Positions 34,825-46,194 of a stretch of 64,000 nt of DNA are shown piece by piece. Source of the stretch: Hortaea werneckii (Eukaryota; Ascomycota; Dothideomycetes; Mycosphaerellales; Teratosphaeriaceae); the NCBI GenBank assembly GCA_037044905.1, contig JBAOKB010000107.1, positions 26,798 through 90,797 on the forward strand, read 5' to 3'. The position numbers and the translations under genes were made by a program. Under the pieces are notes generated by a model, which worked only from the letters and a program-made list of their open reading frames with translations, was not told the DNA's origin and made no database searches. How positions within the stretch are numbered: the first letter of the stretch is position 1; each line of letters opens with the position of its first letter.

Positions 34825-35226
34825 TATTACAAGCACGGTTACGAGACAGTTAGACCCGAAGCGATTAGCTAGTAGGGGCTAGAGGAGACAAGGGTCACGT
34901 AACTAGTATACAAGTAAGCGCTGCCTTAGTAGGCGACTAACTATATATATATAAGTAGTCGACTAGTCGACGAGCGACCGAGCGATTACTAAGCGACTAA
35001 TCGCTAAGCGACTAGGCGATTAGATGCATAAAGACACGAATCTCTTATGTATATAACTAGGCACGTTTCTTATTAGGAGTTCGTGTGTTTAACTTATGTT
35101 ACAATCCGACTATTAGGTAGAGGCCTAACAGCCTTGTTACAATTAGTTATCCCACAACCTAGTTGTCTTAACACATCTGTTCCAAAGAGCTCTAAACCCG
35201 TAACACTACTTCGTAGGGTCGTAACA
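34825..35226 (+). repeat. 3' LTR of copy B
   Basis: 402 bp. It begins TATTACAAGC (TGTTACGAGC with G-to-A changes) after the purine tract AAAAGGGGGATGG and ends GGGTCGTAACA. It differs from the 5' LTR mainly at RIP-type positions, showing that RIP acted on the LTRs after insertion. Confidence 0.94.
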
Positions 35227-36230
35227 CTATACCTTTAGTATACTAGCGCTTTACATTTTTAAGGGATTACTATAAGCTATTACTATATCGCTATCTACTC
35301 TATATACTAGTAGTAGAGAGACAACAAATACAATTACTCTTAGTAGAGTAACTAGACTACGAGAAGTTTATCTCGTATACTTAGTCTATAGTTATATAGA
35401 GAGAGTCTATAATAAGATAACTTTTAAAGGCTCGCTAGTTAATAACGAGGCTAATTAGAGGATAGCGCTACTTATAGCGACCTAAAACGACAATAAAGAT
35501 CTACTTATATTTAAGGTTGTTGGTAATAGTAGTACTAAGGACAATAATATAGATAAAGACAACGACATATATTAAGACGATAGTATAGACGAAGACGACG
35601 ATATATATAGAAGCTAAGTTGCTACTAGTAGAAGTATAGAAGAGGAATAATAGGTAAACTTACTATATAGGAGGTATACTTTAATATATAGCTATAACGA
35701 TTACTTGTTTATGTCTTATATATACCTACTCTAAGACCTTCGTTATAATATTTAAAGGAACATAATTTTATAGTCCTATTTCCTCTTACTACTATCTACT
35801 CTAACGTCTACCCTAGGTACTTAGTTTAAGAAAAACGTAGAACCTCTAAGAAATATAAGCCTACTATAGCGACGTTAGCTATAGGATGTACGTAAATCTA
35901 ATACGCTAATATTATCTATAGCTATATACAAAATTAATATTATATATCGCCGAGCACGTAGTAGTAGTTTAAGATCTAATAAGCTATTGCCTTAGAAGGC
36001 CGTATATAGTAGAGCTATAAGAGCCTAAAAGAAGTATATTATTATAAGTAAAGACTAAGATATCGATTAGGATACGATAAACATAATAGCTAAAAAGAGA
36101 TCCTTTCTAGACTAGGTATGCGCCCTAACTAGTAGTATATAGTAGTAGTTAAAATAAAAAATAACGATAAGACTAAGGAGATTATAGAACTATATAGTAT
36201 AATAGAAGTTTCCCTCGCTATTAATAGCTA
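35227..36230 (+). pseudogene. Large unrecognised RIP-eroded ORF, part 2 (downstream of copy B)
   Basis: It continues the frame of 26,880-28,427 directly after the second CTATA. Around 35,450 the readable frame changes by one step, so an indel or an old intron lies there. It then continues through an acidic Asp/Asn-rich stretch (35,530-35,620) and a Leu/Arg/Tyr-rich part to about 36,200. Only TAA/TAG stops are seen. Function unknown. Confidence 0.4.
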
Positions 36231-36749
36231 TCCTTAATACTTAAAATATTTAGTAACTTGCGTTCCCTACACTTTATAATAGTCTCCTATAGCTCTTAAT
36301 TATATACTAATTACGATAAAAATCCGCTTCTCTACCTATTATAGTAGCTAAAGGAGTTATGTATAAGCTATAATATTAGACGTTGTCTAGAATCTTATTA
36401 GTAGTATTAAGACGATCTACTACCCTATTAAGCTATTAGATATTGCTATATACTTACTATTATATGTTTAGTAGTATAAGAAGCTAAGCTTAAGCTAAAA
36501 AGGAGGTCTATATACCTCTATATAATCTTTTGTTCTTAGATAATTCCTTAGATATTAAGCTTATAATTTACGTAACCTCGGGAGTATTATCGAGCTCCTA
36601 CAATTTAGCTACGTAGTCTAGTATCTCTATAAGAAGAGCTCCTATCTTAATATACTTGTTTTGTCTTAATAAAGATTCGCTTAAATAGGTTCTTAGGATT
36701 AATTAGAGCTCGCGTAGATAATCTTAGGCTTTAATAGCTCGGTTATAAA

Positions 36750-38760
36750 GACCTTAATCTATATCCCGTTAGTTTCCTTAGCCTTACTATAACTAGGGTA
36801 CGTTATAATTGCCTTCTAAGCTAAGCTTACTACTTATAGTTAGTAATTACTCTTAGGGTAAGAGGACTAGTACGCTAAGCTCTTTAGCGACTAGGAGCTA
36901 TAGGAAGACTATAGTAGCTATAAGTCGCCTCTATATAAGAGTATCTAATTCTAGAAATCGATTAAGGATACTATATATATATAAGGTCGCGGCTATAATA
37001 ATATAAATCCTATAGTTAAAAGAGTTATATAAATCCTATAGTTAAAAGAGTCTTACTATTATAGATTTATCTATAGTTTCGCGACCTTCTAAGGTATAGA
37101 GATATTAGTAGCTTTGTCTCCTATGTTATCTAGGATCGCTTTAGCTAGGCATTATATAGTCGTAACCTATTCTAAAGAGTATAGGAAGGTATTTAAGGAA
37201 TCGAAAATAAGTACCTAACGCTACGGCACTTCTATTATTCCTAGTATCTAGTAAGACTACAATAGATTAATAGGGCATATTAAGGTACACAACTTTTAAT
37301 TTTGCTATAGTGCTTTTGCGACCCTATAAGATATTTTCGCTTAACTCTACTAATTAGCCTATACAAACGCGGTGTCGAAAATGTAGAAGCGATCTGGATT
37401 AGGGTTTAAAGCAGCAAGGCCTATGTTAATAGCGTTATTGCTAAGCTAGCTGTTAGGGGACAAAGATCGATAGCCTCGGAGCATTAGCGACTGTTCCTAA
37501 TTGAGATGAGATACGTTCTGAGCTTTTATGCCGTCCGCCTTCTATGTAGCTAGGAGCACGTCCTCTTGGGAGTCATGGCTAACGCGTGGCTCCATAGAAC
37601 TTGTTTTGTCCTTTGCGCCGGGTACATGAGTTAGTGCCAACAGCTCTGGGGTGCCGGGGTCCCGATCTTGTGTTGACACGAGGGGTTCGTCCTGCGAGGC
37701 TTGAGAAGCCTTCCGCTTCTAGGGTATCGCAGGATACGTGGTGTCTTGTACGCGTTTCGTCGGTGGTGTTGTGAATGATTGCTGAACAGATGCCCACATT
37801 TCATTGTAGTTCTCCGCACTAAACGAGTCTTGGAGACTCCTGTCACCTGCCCGTGCCAACTCAGGAGACGGAATGGGGGAGGTAGATCTCCTAAAGCGTT
37901 CGGGTGCTAAGACGAAGATCTCACCCTCTTGGGCAACCGAAGCAAGCAACATGCTTGCGTCCCCATCCTCATCTGTGCCCAAAGAGTCGCTTTGAAAGGT
38001 ACCTTGTCGTAGATTGGAGTTTGCGGAGACACTGCCGCCCTCTTCTGCGCCTAGACGATCGTTGCGAGGTATGCCTTGTCGTAGGTCAGGGCTTGCAGAA
38101 ACACTGCCGGAACTCGGAAGACGTTCTTCTTTACATAGAGGGAACGGAGCCTGCTGCAGTGGCGTCGATGTACTAAAATGCTTCAGAGTTGAACTAAGAT
38201 CCAGGGTTGAAGCATGCTCCAGAGTTGAGTTATGCTTCAGGGCTGAATTACAGTCTTAGACGACTTCATGCTCTGGAGTTGATTCATGTCCCCGATCTGT
38301 TTCTTGCTCCGGAGAGATGTCATGCTCTTTCGCTGCGTTGCGGGCATCCATTCGCTAGAGAGCAAGGGCAGCTCTAGCATGTTTTGGTTTCCAGGGCTCC
38401 CCCATTTCCGGTGTTGCCGCCCTTCTCTTGATTTGCCTTCGACTTAATCCACCGACGGCTTGCGATCGGGCGCGAGTTAGTGCCTCAAATGCTATTTGTT
38501 GAGTGAGTCCTCCTGCGGCGTAGAAGAATGGGCGCAGTAAACCGAGGAAAGTTCTGCTTTTAAGCGCAGTGAGCCTAAAGAATCCAAACAGGTCACATAC
38601 TAAGAACGCTGGAGGTGCATGAAGTAGCGCTGTTAGATTAGCGCTGTGGTGCGCGGAGCGGAGCCGCACTTGTTTCTCTACGGTTTCTCTACGGCACTCT
38701 CGAGTATCTCTCGTGTCTAGGTATTAATTTGCGAGGAGAAAGGGGGCGGCATCTGTCCGC
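36750..38760 (-). pseudogene. RIP-split Ulp1/C48 SUMO-protease-like gene
   Basis: One minus-strand frame runs from about 38,760 to 37,020 with sporadic TAA/TAG. The N-terminal half (38,760-37,560) is a low-mutation, Ser/Glu/Pro-rich region with an internal repeat (GSVSA...LRQG twice, near 38,107-37,990). The C-terminal half is strongly RIP-mutated but shows the Ulp1 fold signature in order: [W]LSNNAINIGL, FYIFDTAF, ICPINLL, the catalytic His-Trp position read as Tyr-stop (37,248-37,253), IFDSLN with the catalytic Asp (37,200-37,202), a Gln run read as stops, and the catalytic Cys position in DSFN-Tyr-x-IYI (37,038-37,040, TAT from TGT). Ulp1 enzymes remove SUMO from proteins. Downstream of 37,051 a 26-bp duplication breaks the frame. 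The end is approximate. Confidence 0.7.
37001..37051. repeat. 26-bp direct duplication inside the protease relic
   Basis: The 25-bp unit that starts ATATAAATCCTATAG occurs at 37,001-37,025 and again at 37,027-37,051, identical including its RIP-derived TA steps. It therefore arose after RIP. It shifts the reading frame just after the catalytic Cys position. Confidence 0.8.
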
Positions 38761-39799
38761 TCTCTTCTGCGCTCTCGTGCTAGCCTTAACAGAATAGCTA
38801 ACATATCTAATCAAAGTCACTACTAGCATTGTGAAGGTTAGCAAGAGTGGAGACAGATTTAGAAGATTGCTAGGCCATTGTAATAGAAAGCCTAGTCGCG
38901 CATGTTAAATGGCGCTCTAGCGATATAATACTTCTTGCAACAATTGGTAAGGCGGTCTATTAAGATGCGCCTTAAGACCTAGCTTCTACGTAGCGAGGCA
39001 GTCTTACTACGAAAAGCTAATGTAGCTAGCTAAAGAGTAAATGCTTATTAATTGTTGTTAAATATAAACATAATGGCTTGTTTTGTGCTATGTATATAAC
39101 CCCGCGCGTTCCTCGCGCGTCCGTTCCGCCCGCGTGTTACGCGTACTACTTTAACGTTATAGAAACGCGTGCGCGACGCGGGGCAATAAGCATCGAAGTA
39201 CATGCGTAGTAGCCTAAGTGTAGCAGAGAATTTAACCTAGAATAGCACCGTAGCATTTATATTCTCGGCTATTGTGCCGCATAGCTCCTCTCCGACGTGT
39301 CCTAGCTTTATAATAACGGACCTTATAGTAGAGCGCTTACAATCGCAATACTACACGTATAGCCTTTCTAGTTTATAATCCTTAACAGCCGACGCTACGT
39401 CCCCTCGCGGCAGAGGCTACGGTTTAGGCGGCGACGAACGAGTAGAAGGTATACTTTTAAGCTTAAGGATTTAGATAGATTGGTAGGATTAGGGAAGGGG
39501 GACGAACGACAGTATTTAAACTATACTTAGGGGGATTAGACGCTCGATTAGCATAATTGTACTAAAAGGACTACGGAAACATATATATTAAACTATTAAT
39601 ACTTTATAGCCTAGATACATACTACTAAAATACTTGTATTCTCTATCTACTACTTCTAAGTATACTGTCTAATATAGTCTAGAGGCTGTCCGAAGCCTAC
39701 TTCTTTATAACGAGCCTATCTATACCGCTACGAAGCGGTCTTAGAGTAGACCTATATTAGTAAGCCTTAGTTTTATCTCGGTTAAGTTAGCGGCAATAG
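38761..39799. other. Gene-free stretch with a CpG-rich core
   Basis: No open frame or domain is convincing. From about 38,800 the mutation load climbs again toward E3. At 39,100-39,183 a strikingly CG-dense segment (CCCCGCGCG ... CGACGCGGGG), bounded by a 7-bp inverted repeat CCCCGCG/CGCGGGG, stands in otherwise TA-rich DNA. Confidence 0.5.
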
Positions 39800-40201
39800 T
39801 GTTGCGACCCTACGAAGTAGTGTCACGGATTTAGAGCTCGTTGGAACAGATGTGTCAAGACAACTGGGTTGTGGGATAACTGATTGTGACAAGGCTGTTG
39901 GTTCTCTACCTAACAGTCGGATTGCAACATGAGTTGAACACACGAACTCCTAACGAGAAACATGCCTAGTTATATACATAAGAGATTCGTGTCTTCATGC
40001 AATAGTTCGCTGGGTCGCTCAGCGGTCCGGCGCTCCAAGGTCGCCGGGTCGCTCGTCGACCGGTCGGCCTCTTGCATATATGCAGTGGTTCGCCTGCCAA
40101 GGCAGCGCTCTCCTGCATACTGATCACGTGACCTTTCCTTGCTCCAGTCCTTACTAGCCAATCGCTTCGGGTTCGAGCGTCCCGTGACCGTGTTCGTAAC
40201 A
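39800..40201 (-). repeat. 3' LTR of E3 (first U3 type)
   Basis: 402 bp, differing from the E1 LTRs at one position only. It shares just the R/U5 half with the other LTR of the same element. Confidence 0.96.
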
Positions 40202-40299
40202 CCATCCCTCTTCCAGTCTAGCTTCGTCCCTGAAGCTTATGATGTCGCGATCCCCGCGATTCTTAGTTTCCGTAGTTTGGTCCACCTTGTTCTCATAAG

Positions 40300-40809
40300 A
40301 TGTCGTCTTCTTCAGAGGTTTCTCTTTCTAAGACAAAGCGCTTGCGTCTTGCGAACGAAATCGAAAGAAACGGTCGCCTAGTATTCTTTCCGTGCGAACG
40401 CTGTTCTTTGCACAACCATCTTTGTATCGCCATGTCCAACTCATCCAACCTCCGGTGCTCCGAGTGCGTGCGGCAGGGCAAGAAATGTGTGAACATGTCT
40501 TGGGAGTCCCTTGACAAGACTCGAGAGGAGTACCAGCGCAAGGTCGACGAGGACGAGGAACTGCTGGCCGTCGTAATGGCTCGGTTGATGCGAAACAAGA
40601 AGATTCTTCGTCAAGCTAAGGGTCGGGCGGCTCGGAAGGCCGAATGTCTTGCGTCGGAAATGGAGGCTGAAGGTGCCTTCGAAACTAATGACTGTCCTGC
40701 GGCGGCTGCTACCATGGGTCTTACTCCTTTGATGATGGAAACGCTCGGAAACATGGATCAATCCGTTAACTTTTCCGGCGGTACTAGCGTAGCATCTTCG
40801 GGCAGTTAA
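40300..40809 (+). CDS. Antisense accessory ORF of E3: Zn2Cys6-like, coiled-coil protein
   Basis: It is 169 aa and uninterrupted, differing from the E1 copy at four residues (Pro to Leu, Glu to Lys, Lys to Glu, Asp to Asn), all single transitions. The six cysteines in C-x2-C-x6-C-x10-C-x2-C-x6-C are all present, as is the coiled-coil stretch. Its start lies 98 bp inside the LTR and its stop lies in the last codons of pol on the other strand. With gag of the same element broken in many places, an intact accessory frame in both young copies is notable, though 510 bp is a small target for sporadic stops. Confidence 0.75.
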   Translation: MSSSSEVSLSKTKRLRLANEIERNGRLVFFPCERCSLHNHLCIAMSNSSNLRCSECVRQGKKCVNMSWESLDKTREEYQRKVDEDEELLAVVMARLMRNKKILRQAKGRAARKAECLASEMEAEGAFETNDCPAAAATMGLTPLMMETLGNMDQSVNFSGGTSVASSGS

Positions 40810-43800
40810 GATTGGTGAGTGGTTCCCATGTGTTTTCCTCACTGGGATACCCCTTCCATTTGATAAGGTATCGCTGACTTTTCTTGTCGTAGTCTACGAT
40901 CCTTTCGACTTCGTACTCGTCGTCTTCTTGTTCCTGGTAATGGAACGTTGTTTGCAGCGTGGCGTCGGGGTGTGCGGGTTCCAATAAGGATACATGGAAT
41001 ACTGGATGGATCTTGGCGTCTGGTGGAAGTTTAAGTCGGTAGCTAACTGCTCCTTTCTGTTCGGCAATCAAAAATGGTCCGACCTTAACATGATCCAGTT
41101 TCTTTGTTTTCCGCTTTGTCTTTAGGTTCTTCGTCAGAAGGTATACCTTATCCCCCTTCCTAAGCTGAGGTGCCAATTTTGATTCCTTGAATCGCTGCTT
41201 CTGTATTCGCTGTTGCGAATGTCGGATTGCATCTTGGGCAGTCTTGTGTGCCTTTTGCAATTCTCCTGCCATAAGTATGGCTCTGTCGGCTCTTACTGAC
41301 GTCCTTGGTTCCATGAATAAATTGGGCGTCTTTCCGTAGTTGAGGAAAAATGGCGTTTGTCGTGTTGTCTCCGACGCATTATTGTTCAATGCTAGTTGTG
41401 CCATTGGTAGTAGTGCAACCCAATTATCTTGTGCGTAGTTGACGTAGTGCCGTAAATATGTTTCGAGTGACTGATTTGTCCTTTCAGTCTGACCATCCGT
41501 CTCTAGGTGGAATGCTGTCGATAGCTTGTGTTTTATTCCAATTTGTCCCATGAGCGATTTCCAGAAGTTTGATGTAAACAGCTTATCTCTGTCGGTAATA
41601 AAGCTTTCTGGAATTCCATGATGTCTAATTAGCCTGTCCAGTATGAGGTGTGCGAGTTCCATGGCTGTCATTGATTCTTCGCATGGTACGAAGTGTGCAT
41701 ACTTGGTCAAAGTGTCTACCATGACAAGTATTGAATCATAAATGACTCCTGTGGCTGGGTCCTTAGATGCTGGCAACTTCGTGATGAAGTCCATCGTAAC
41801 CTCTCTCCATGGCGTGTCCGACGGTTCTCGGAACTGGAGATTGCCATACTTTGCATGTCGTGATGCCTTGTTCTTTTGGCAACTGTCGCATTGTTTGATG
41901 TAATCGGTAACCTTCTTTCGCATCTGTGGAAAGGCAAAGTTCCGTCTAATCAAGTCGATCGTTCTCGTTATTCCTGGGTGTCCTGTGGTTCGGCTATCAT
42001 GGTGGTCTTTGATACATTCGTATTCCTTTTCTGGTGGAACTTGGTACTTCCCATGTTCGATGGGGAACTCTTCTTGTTCATCTCGTAGAACTCGGAGTAT
42101 GTGGTTGAACTCCTGTGTGTTCGTGGTAAGGCTCCCGTCTCTGTTGACTTTGAGCATTGCTTTTGGGTTTTGCTCTTTTCCTTCCATGTAGTCGCTTCGT
42201 CTGCTTAGCGCATCTGCGCGCCCATTGTCTTTTCCTGGCGTATACTGGATATCGAACTTGTATTGTCCGAGTAGCTCTGACCATCTACACTGTCGACGCG
42301 ATAGATCCTTGGTAGTTGTGAAGTATTGAAGGTTCTTGTGGTCGGTGTATATCGTTAGTCCTATAGCTCCTTTACAGTAAACTCTCCAGTGTCGCAATGC
42401 TGCAACAATCGCTAACAGTTCTTTGTCATAAATCTCGTAGTTCTGTTCCGCTGGCGTCATCTTTCTCGAGTAATACGTCACTAGGTGTCTCTTGCCATCA
42501 TGTTCTTAAGTGAGGCAAGCACCTATCGCTAAGTCGGATGCGTCGGTTTCGACTTGTACTGGTTTCTTGGTGTCGAATAGCATAAGTGTTGGTGACTGTA
42601 TGCATGCTTGCTTAAGTTGCTGGAATGCCTTTTCTTACTTATCCGTCCACATGAATTTGGTGTCTTTCTTCGTAAGACTTGTAAGTGGGATTGCAAGCTT
42701 GGAGTATCCTTCGACAAACTTCCTGTTGTAGTTTGCGAGTCCTAAGAAGGCTTGGATATCCTTGACTGTCTTTGGCGTTGGCCATTCCTCGATGGATTGT
42801 ACTTTCTTCGGGTCCATCTTGATTCCAGTAGTGCTAATAATGAATCCTAGGAATTCGATTTCCTTCCTGTAGAATTCACATTTCTCGGGTGCGGTCTTGA
42901 AGTCCACTGTGCTAAGTCGTTCTAGCACTGCTTGTACGTCTTTGGTATGTTGTTCTCGGCTTCCTCGGGTGAAGATCAAGATGTCGTCGACGTATGCTAT
43001 GACGGTGATGTCCAGTAAGTCTCGTAGTACATCATTAACGAGCTGCTGACATGTCGCTGGGGCGTTCGTAAGTCCCATTGGCATGACTCGAAATTGGTAG
43101 AGTCCGTAGCGTGTCCTAAAAGCTGTCTTCCATTCTTCTCCCTTGGCCATTCGTACTGCGTAGAATGCGTCTCGTAGATCGATCTTTGAGTACCAGTTTG
43201 CTCCGGTAAGTCGATCCTGCATTTCTTCGATGTTGGGTAGTGGATATCGGTTTTTGACCGTGACTTCGTTGAGTCGTCGATAGTCGATTACCATTCGTAG
43301 TTTTCCTCCTTTCTTTGGAACGAACATTGCTGGTGAAGCGGCTGGCGATTGGGATTTCTCTATCCATCCCTTGTCGCTCTTCTCTTTCAGCCATCGTCGT
43401 TGCTCTTCGAGCTCTTTTTCGGATAACCTATATAGTGGCCCCCATGGTGGATCTTTGCCGGGCTGAAGTTGTATTCGGTGATCCCATGGTTGATGTCTAG
43501 GTAAGGCGGCTAATCCTTCCTCTTCCTGGAAGAGCGGTTTCCATATCTTAAACTCTTCAGGGATCTCTGGAGGTGCGTTAGTTCTCCCTTTATCTCTCAC
43601 CTTATGACCTGGCTGGGCTAGCTTAGTGTCCGTGGAGACCATCTCCTTGCCGTTTCTATCGGAGTATGTTATCGGTTGACGTTCTAATTCACAGAACTGT
43701 CTTTCCTCATCTACCATCGCACGCTGTCGATGCGTAGGGTGGATGTCGGTAACGCAACCGCATCGCTCAAACTTGAGTACTCTTTTCCTCCAATCTATTA

Positions 43801-44185
43801 GAGGGTTGTGCTTTTCCAACCAAGGTGTCCCCATCACGATGTCGTGACTGGCCATGTCAACGATATCCAGGCTGACAGTCTCGTGGTGCTGTTGGATAGC
43901 TAGGACTAGCGGCATTGTTTCGCTGTCCACTTCGGATAGAGATGATCCATCTGCGACCATCAATTCGTATCCGCCGTCTTTCTTTCGTCGGGTAGCGATC
44001 CCGTTTCGCTGGACAAAGCTGGTCGATATAAAGTTTCCGCTAGCTCCGGAATCGATCATAGCTTGTGTTGCGTGTCCATTAACAATGCATTTGGTACGGA
44101 ATACCGGTGCTGCTAATGCTGTGGGAGCTTCGATAATGTTTACTTCCTGGCGACTGCTCCTGTCGGCAGGGATCCTTCGTTTTTT
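40784..44185 (-). pseudogene. pol: E3 pol: protease, RT, RNase H, integrase, chromodomain
   Basis: Same domain order as E1, with better preservation. From 42,481 to 40,784 there is a continuous 565-codon frame covering RNase H (YYSRKMTPAEQNYEIYDKEL), the integrase zinc finger (HDSRTTGH to CDSC), the DDE core with the Glu of GQTER intact, and a terminal chromodomain (EVERIVDY, RYLIKWKGYP, ENTWEP). RT carries YVDD. Nonsense codons are TAA at 42,635 and the family-wide TAA at 42,506. Chromodomains direct integration to histone-marked chromatin in related elements. Confidence 0.95.
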
Positions 44186-46155
44186 GAATAGTATCCTAGC
44201 GAGTTGGCGTCTTCGAGACAGATCTCCCAATTAAGGGGTCCATGTCGTGGGCCTAGGATAACCTTTCCTTGTGTCACTAATACCTTGATTTGTCCTTTGA
44301 CAGTGGCTTTAACGTGCCCTAGTATCATGTTTCTCCATATTGGTAGTTGCACTGGTGGTCCTATGGGCTTTAGTTCCCATTGCTTCGTGGACTCGGTCAA
44401 CTTGTGTCGCATTGCCTCCAACGATATGAGGTCTTCTTGATAAGCTTCCTGGATTCGGTGTAGTTCATGAAGTCGTGCCTTAATGATCTGGATTCGTTCT
44501 CTAACGCTTCTGGGAATGTGGATTCCATCGGGCGTTACATAGCTTCCATTAGGTTGGAATGTGCTTCCAATCGGTGGTCGTTCCTGCACGTATGCTGCTA
44601 CATCGTAATCGACGTTGACAAGTCGATAGTTCCAGAACATTGCTCTAATTCGGTTGAGCATGTTGTCGAACTCGATCGGGTGAAGTCGTCGTTTCCCTTG
44701 GATCTTGGGGAATACAGTCTCGAGTTAATGCATGATAAAGATCATTATCCTTTTGATGGGTTCAGATCCTTGAATGGTGAATGTCGATATTTCAAGGTCG
44801 TCTAGCTCTTCGTCATCTGTATATTCTTCCTCTGATGAACTACCGTCCTGCGCTGCTATCGTCTGCGCTATCATTTGTAGTTGTTCCAGGTTTGGTCCCG
44901 TAAGTTCCGGTTCGGGGTCGTTATTTTGTAGAGATTCTTCTTCCTCTAGCAGTTCTTCTTCCTGCTCAGGGGGTGTGTTTTCTTGCAGAGTTGCGTCCTC
45001 CCAATTGAATGGTGGTGGAGACCTTCCTCTCTAGGAATTTCCTAAGTCTCTCATCTGCTGTAGCGGCTGGCCTCGTATCATCACGTTGAATTCCATCCTA
45101 GCCTTGCGTGGCTTCTTGGGATAGTGACCACTTGCTTGCTTGTCTAATTCGTGGGTCTTGCAATAGTCGTCGTAGCAACCCGTCCAATGCACAGCCTTAT
45201 GGTCTGGTTCCGTCTTTGGTTCCTCAACGAGTTTTGATACATCGTAGGCGCCTCGTCCATCGTTTGCTTCGTCGATGGGTTCCTTCACTAGCATCATGTT
45301 GAGCTGCTCCTGCGGTCGCACCTTTCGTCCGCGGCAATCTCGTGCGTAATGCCCTATCTTGTAGCAATTGTAGCACTCCGGTCCTTCGCGTTTCTTTCCT
45401 CTGTTGCCGTTCGCTTGGAACTTCCCTTTACCCTTGGCTCCGCGCATGCCTCTTCCTCTTGGCTTGCGTTGGATAATATCCAATTCCATGGCATTAGGAT
45501 CGCGACGAGACCCTCTAGTCTAGCTGGTAGAGTTGTAGCCAGATCGTCCGCGATACTGTCCATTGTGGCGTTTTTCTATCTTCCTCTCGTAGAGCCTATC
45601 GTCAATTTCGATAGCATCCTGAATCATTAGTTCGAGAGTGTCGTGAGATGCACCTAAGCGCATGAGTTCATCCTTGACGTCGTCCTTAAGTCCAGTGTAA
45701 TACATAGTGAGTAAGGCTTGGTCATCCCAACTAGTTTTGCCTAAATATTCCCTAAACTTGGCGGTGTATTGCGAAGTAGACGTCTTCTGTTTCAAGTGTT
45801 AGATAACTCGGATGGCGACTTGTTTTTCGTTACTTAATCCATAGATGTTTCGAATAGCTTTGACATAGTTATCCCAGCTGTTAAAGATCCCTTTAGTGTC
45901 GATGTTCTGATGCAAGACTTCATGCAGTCTGGGTCGGATCCATTGTTGGACTTGTCCCCTAAGGTAAGAGGATGCAAGTAAGGTCTTCTTGGGATCCTAA
46001 GTAATGTTTTCGAAACGAAAGTAAAGTGCCATCTGGTTGAGCTAGTCGTCGAGCTTCGATCGATCGCCATAGTAGTAGTCCGGTTTGGCGACTTTGATAT
46101 TGTTGTCGTTGGTACGTTGCTGAACGCTAGTGTCTCGGTTCTCGGATGGAGCCAT
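44140..46155 (-). pseudogene. gag: E3 gag, multiply interrupted
   Basis: Same 672-codon span (stop included) as in E1, ATG at 46,155. Stops occur, among others, near 46,050, 46,000, 45,796, 45,520, 45,031 and 44,727, all TAA/TAG from CAA, CAG or TGG. At the two sites where E1 gag is closed (23,060 and 22,727) E3 keeps CAA, so the two copies were mutated independently. The zinc knuckle CYNCYKIGHYARDC is intact near 45,370. Confidence 0.93.
44179..44185 (-). promoter_or_regulatory. -1 ribosomal frameshift site A_AAA_AAC (E3)
   Basis: Identical to the site in E1. The gag frame continues to 44,140 and the pol frame is open from beyond 44,230, an overlap of about 90 nt. Confidence 0.85.
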
Positions 46156-46194
46156 TGTTGTCTGAGGTACAAAGTTCCTTGAGGGTGTTCAAAG

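Larger units (their letters stand above)
28428..35226 (+). mobile_element. Ty3/Gypsy chromovirus copy B, full length, heavily RIP-mutated
   Basis: The element is 6799 bp with 402-bp LTRs at both ends and an intact 5-bp target duplication CTATA (28,423-28,427 and 35,227-35,231). Gag starts at 28,869. The knuckle region near 29,650 has its first Cys codon changed to TAC. The frameshift heptamer lies near 30,838. Protease, RT, RNase H and integrase follow in order, and pol ends near 34,250. There are dozens of TAA/TAG codons. Its LTRs and accessory ORF differ from those of E1 by more than RIP-type changes, so B derives from an older sublineage. Confidence 0.96.

Noticed and set aside
34579..34872. 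97-codon plus-strand ORF in copy B
   Set aside because: It is the shadow of the mutated antisense accessory ORF and it runs into the LTR.
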